Of a stretch of 64,000 nucleotides of DNA, positions 62,281-64,000 are shown piece by piece. A model generated the notes under the pieces. That model was given only the letters and a program-made list of their open reading frames with translations. It was not told the DNA's origin and ran no database searches. This DNA is from Ancylobacter rudongensis (GTDB lineage: Bacteria > Pseudomonadota > Alphaproteobacteria > Rhizobiales > Xanthobacteraceae): assembly GCF_900100155.1 (NCBI RefSeq), contig NZ_FMTP01000004.1, positions 310,001 through 374,000 on the forward strand. Direction: 5' to 3'. Each line of letters opens with the position of its first letter. Position 1 is the stretch's first letter. The translations under genes were made by a program, and so were the position numbers.

Positions 62281-62386
62281 AGAGGTCGTCCGGTGAAGGC
62301 CGGTTCACCTGATGTGCTCCAGGTTTTTGTCTTTTCGCATTTCCTTCACGCGCACCGGAACGCTCTTCGCTCGAGAATGCTCTAGC
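62281..62386 (-). repeat. Dispersed ~105-bp intergenic repeat, copy 2 (inverted)
   Basis: Read on the minus strand it starts ctagagcattctcgagcgaa and closely follows copy 1 (16139-16244), with most differences in the middle. The palindrome ggtgaaccggccttcacc is complete in this copy. It abuts and supplies the stop codon of the LysR gene. Confidence 0.8.
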
Positions 62387-63338
62387 TGCGCCCGCGCGTG
62401 AGCACCGCGTCTAGCCCGAGCTCCGGATAGAGCTGGGCGACCTGCCGGGCGTCCTCGCTGAGCCGCGCAGTTATCCAGTCGCGCAGATCGGCCACGATGG
62501 GCCGCAGCGGCTTGTCGCGCGAGCGCACGAACTGGCAGTGCCGACCCGTGACCTTGACGCCGGGGCCTGCCGGAACAAGCGCCCCGGTGCGCAGCCAGTG
62601 GCAGGTGACATTCAGCCAGCCGAGCGCGACGCCCTGGCCCAGCATCGCCGCCTGCACGACGATGGCATAGTCGGAGAAAATCATCGAATTGGTTGCCGCG
62701 CCGGGGTCGCCGGGGAAGAACACCTGCGACCAGTCGGGCTGCGCGTCGCCGAACGTGAGCAGGGAATCCGTCGCCGCATCGGCAGGCAAGGTGCGCTGCC
62801 GGTCGCGGTAGCCCGGGCTGCAGATCGGCACCAGTATTTCCGGCATGATGTAGCTCGCCTCGTGCCGCTCGTCCGGCCCGTCGACAAAGCGCATGCCGAG
62901 GTCGACATCGGTGACTGGCCCGGACAGCGCCGACATGATGAGCTGGAAGCGCAGTTCGAGCGAAGGGAAGGCGCGCTTGATCTCCGCCATGTGCGGCATG
63001 ATCCAGTGCGTTGTGAAGCCGGTGGAGACCGAGAGGGTGACGGTCTCGACGCCGGTCTTGCGGTCCTCGATCTCCCGCAGGGCGTGCTCGAAGCCCGAAA
63101 AGCCACGCGAGACCGCCTCATAGAGGATTCGCCCCGCCTCCGTCAGCGTCACGCCGCCGGGCGTGCGGTCGAACAGAATGATTCCGAGATGGTCCTCCAG
63201 CCGGCCCATCATCCGGCTCACGGCGGCCGGCGTCACATTGAGTTCGTCGGCGGCACGGGCGAAGTTGCCGCAGCGCGCCGCCGCCTCAAAGGTGAAGAAA
63301 CCATTCATTGACGGCAGGGCGAGGCGAAGCTTTCGCAT
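62382..63338 (-). CDS. LysR-family transcriptional regulator (GcvA-like)
   Basis: A 318-aa LysR protein. The HTH (about 17-46, FEAAARCGNFARAADELNVTPAAVSRMM) and the effector domain (about 95-300, VTLSVSTGFTTHWIMPHM; LGQGVALGWLN) resemble the GcvA/AmpR branch. Its TAG stop is provided by the adjacent intergenic repeat. A 15-base palindrome covers its start codon, so it is probably autoregulated. It is divergent from the ABC ATPase gene at 63611 and is likely its regulator. Confidence 0.87.
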   Translation of the reverse strand: MRKLRLALPSMNGFFTFEAAARCGNFARAADELNVTPAAVSRMMGRLEDHLGIILFDRTPGGVTLTEAGRILYEAVSRGFSGFEHALREIEDRKTGVETVTLSVSTGFTTHWIMPHMAEIKRAFPSLELRFQLIMSALSGPVTDVDLGMRFVDGPDERHEASYIMPEILVPICSPGYRDRQRTLPADAATDSLLTFGDAQPDWSQVFFPGDPGAATNSMIFSDYAIVVQAAMLGQGVALGWLNVTCHWLRTGALVPAGPGVKVTGRHCQFVRSRDKPLRPIVADLRDWITARLSEDARQVAQLYPELGLDAVLTRGRS

Positions 63339-63351
63339 TACATAATGTAAT
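63337..63351. promoter_or_regulatory. Perfect palindrome over the LysR start codon
   Basis: ATTACAT-A-ATGTAAT, with the T-N11-A geometry of LysR operators. The first two bases of the LysR start codon lie inside it, so binding could block LysR initiation and transcription. Confidence 0.6.
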
Positions 63352-63557
63352 GCCGCGCGAATTTTTTTTCAATTGAACGCGACGTCGATCATTGATTTCC
63401 TGCCGGCATGGATGGCCCGTTCCGGGCCTGAGAAGACAGAATTCGGTACGGAAAGGCCGCGCTGCGGTCTGGTTGCGGCAGACTCTGGCTGCGGTCGCAG
63501 CGGCAACACCCGCGTATGCGATGTAATGTTCCGCCGTAGCTTTCCTAAGGAGGCCCC

Positions 63558-63623
63558 ATGGCGAAGGAATCTGTCGCGACATCGGCCCCGGGGGCGAGCC
63601 GGAGGAAACTATGTCGACACTAG
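63558..63623 (+). CDS. Small leader-like ORF before an ABC ATPase gene
   Basis: A 21-codon ORF (MAKESVATSAPGASRRKLCR then His and stop) with a near-perfect Shine-Dalgarno taaggagg seven bases upstream. Its 3' end overlaps the ABC ATPase start (63611) in another frame, and the ATPase has its own ggagg just before its ATG. This layout suggests a leader peptide or translational coupling, but a short ORF like this could also be chance. Confidence 0.45.
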   Translation: MAKESVATSAPGASRRKLCRH

Positions 63624-64000
63624 TTTCGCGCCAGACGGTAGGCGTCTCGATCCGGGGCGCTTCCAAGTCCTATGGGAGCTTCCGAGCGCTCGACGCGATC
63701 AATCTCGACGTGGCGCCGGGTGAGTTCGTCTCGATTTTGGGGCCGTCCGGCTCGGGCAAGACCACCTTGCTCGGCATTCTTGGCGGTTTCGTCCAGCCGA
63801 CCTCAGGCTCGGTCTTCCTCGGCGAGCGCGACATCACCTTCGAGCCGCCGCACAAGCGCGACATCGGCATCGTGTTCCAGAACTACGCGCTGTTCCCGCA
63901 CATGAATGTCGCGGAAAATGTGACGTTTCCGCTGCGCGCCCGGCGCATGCCGAAGTCCGAATGGCCGGGCAGGCTCGCAGCGGCGCTCGACATGGTGGAA
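63611..64000 (+). CDS. ABC transporter ATPase, PotA/polyamine-type (truncated by window end)
   Basis: The visible 130 residues contain RGASKSYGSFRALDAINLDV, Walker A GPSGSGKTT, Q-loop VFQNYALFPHMNV and the start of the helical domain (PLRARRMPKSEWP). The pattern PHKRDIGIVFQNYALFPHM is typical of PotA-like importers for polyamines, putrescine or opines. The gene continues beyond position 64000. It is divergent from the LysR gene and probably begins an import operon. Confidence 0.85.
   Translation, partial: MSTLVSRQTVGVSIRGASKSYGSFRALDAINLDVAPGEFVSILGPSGSGKTTLLGILGGFVQPTSGSVFLGERDITFEPPHKRDIGIVFQNYALFPHMNVAENVTFPLRARRMPKSEWPGRLAAALDMVE

Overview
The window looks like a chromosomal stretch from a metabolically versatile, G+C-rich alphaproteobacterium of the order Hyphomicrobiales. 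Xanthobacteraceae-like (Ancylobacter/Starkeya/Xanthobacter) is my best guess and is inferred, not proven. The grounds are the codon bias, Rhizobiales-type polyol, carnitine and nickel gene sets, EcfG-type general-stress promoters (GGAAC-N16/17-CGTT) and a dispersed ~105-bp intergenic repeat. No rRNA, tRNA, CRISPR, IS element or prophage was seen.

Layout. 1-1533: a fluoroacetate-dehalogenase-like hydrolase translationally coupled to a rhodanese protein that runs off the left edge. 1928-4338: a sulfide/persulfide detoxification operon (DUF2892, Blh persulfide dioxygenase, BigR/SqrR-type sensor, two YeeE/YedE half-transporters) behind a perfect inverted-repeat operator; a TehA homologue follows. 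5426-14166: a hexitol operon (HAD phosphatase, SorC regulator, SmoEFGK ABC transporter, mannitol 2-dehydrogenase, fructokinase). 14185-17822: a general-stress block with EcfG-type promoters (Pro/Asp-rich protein, YciE-like, DUF3008, small iron-permease-family protein, ROK protein, DUF2934). 17961-28306 (minus): a ten-gene pentitol operon with ribitol 2-dehydrogenase, ribulokinase-type FGGY kinase, a xylitol-dehydrogenase-like enzyme, an ABC transporter, a SorC regulator and two sugar-phosphate isomerase-like proteins. 28603-33971: an IMPase-family phosphatase and the carnitine locus caiX/cdhR/cdhC/cdhA-cdhB. 34014-34946: a stress membrane protein and an AT-rich orphan gene. 35006-39020: nikR and nikKMLQO with a consensus NikR box. 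39021-52404: a peptide-type ABC importer, dehydrogenases, a dihydropyrimidinase/hydantoinase, a CobW GTPase, a polysaccharide-deacetylase-fold hydrolase, an FCD-GntR regulator and a ureidoglycolate-lyase-like protein, tied together by a shared GGTCwGACC palindrome. 52417-52735: another EcfG-driven small protein. 53484-57825: an autotransporter carrying an endonuclease/exonuclease/phosphatase passenger, then a DeoR regulator. 57890-61908 (minus): a tripartite tricarboxylate transporter and a 4,5-dihydroxyphthalate-decarboxylase-family protein. 62382-64000: a LysR regulator, a leader-like small ORF and the start of a PotA-type ABC ATPase.

The region is mostly an uptake-and-catabolism landscape: most blocks pair a periplasmic binding protein and permeases with the regulator and enzymes for one substrate class. 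The most unusual observations are a ROK-family protein whose two halves are in swapped order (apparent circular permutation) under an EcfG promoter, a NikR that has lost all four canonical high-affinity nickel ligands yet sits beside a perfect NikR box, a fused two-NBD ABC ATPase with one degenerate composite ATP site, a secreted EEP-domain autotransporter, an AT-rich orphan with a HEPN-like Rx4H motif, and the hydantoinase-type catabolic cluster with its predicted GntR regulon.
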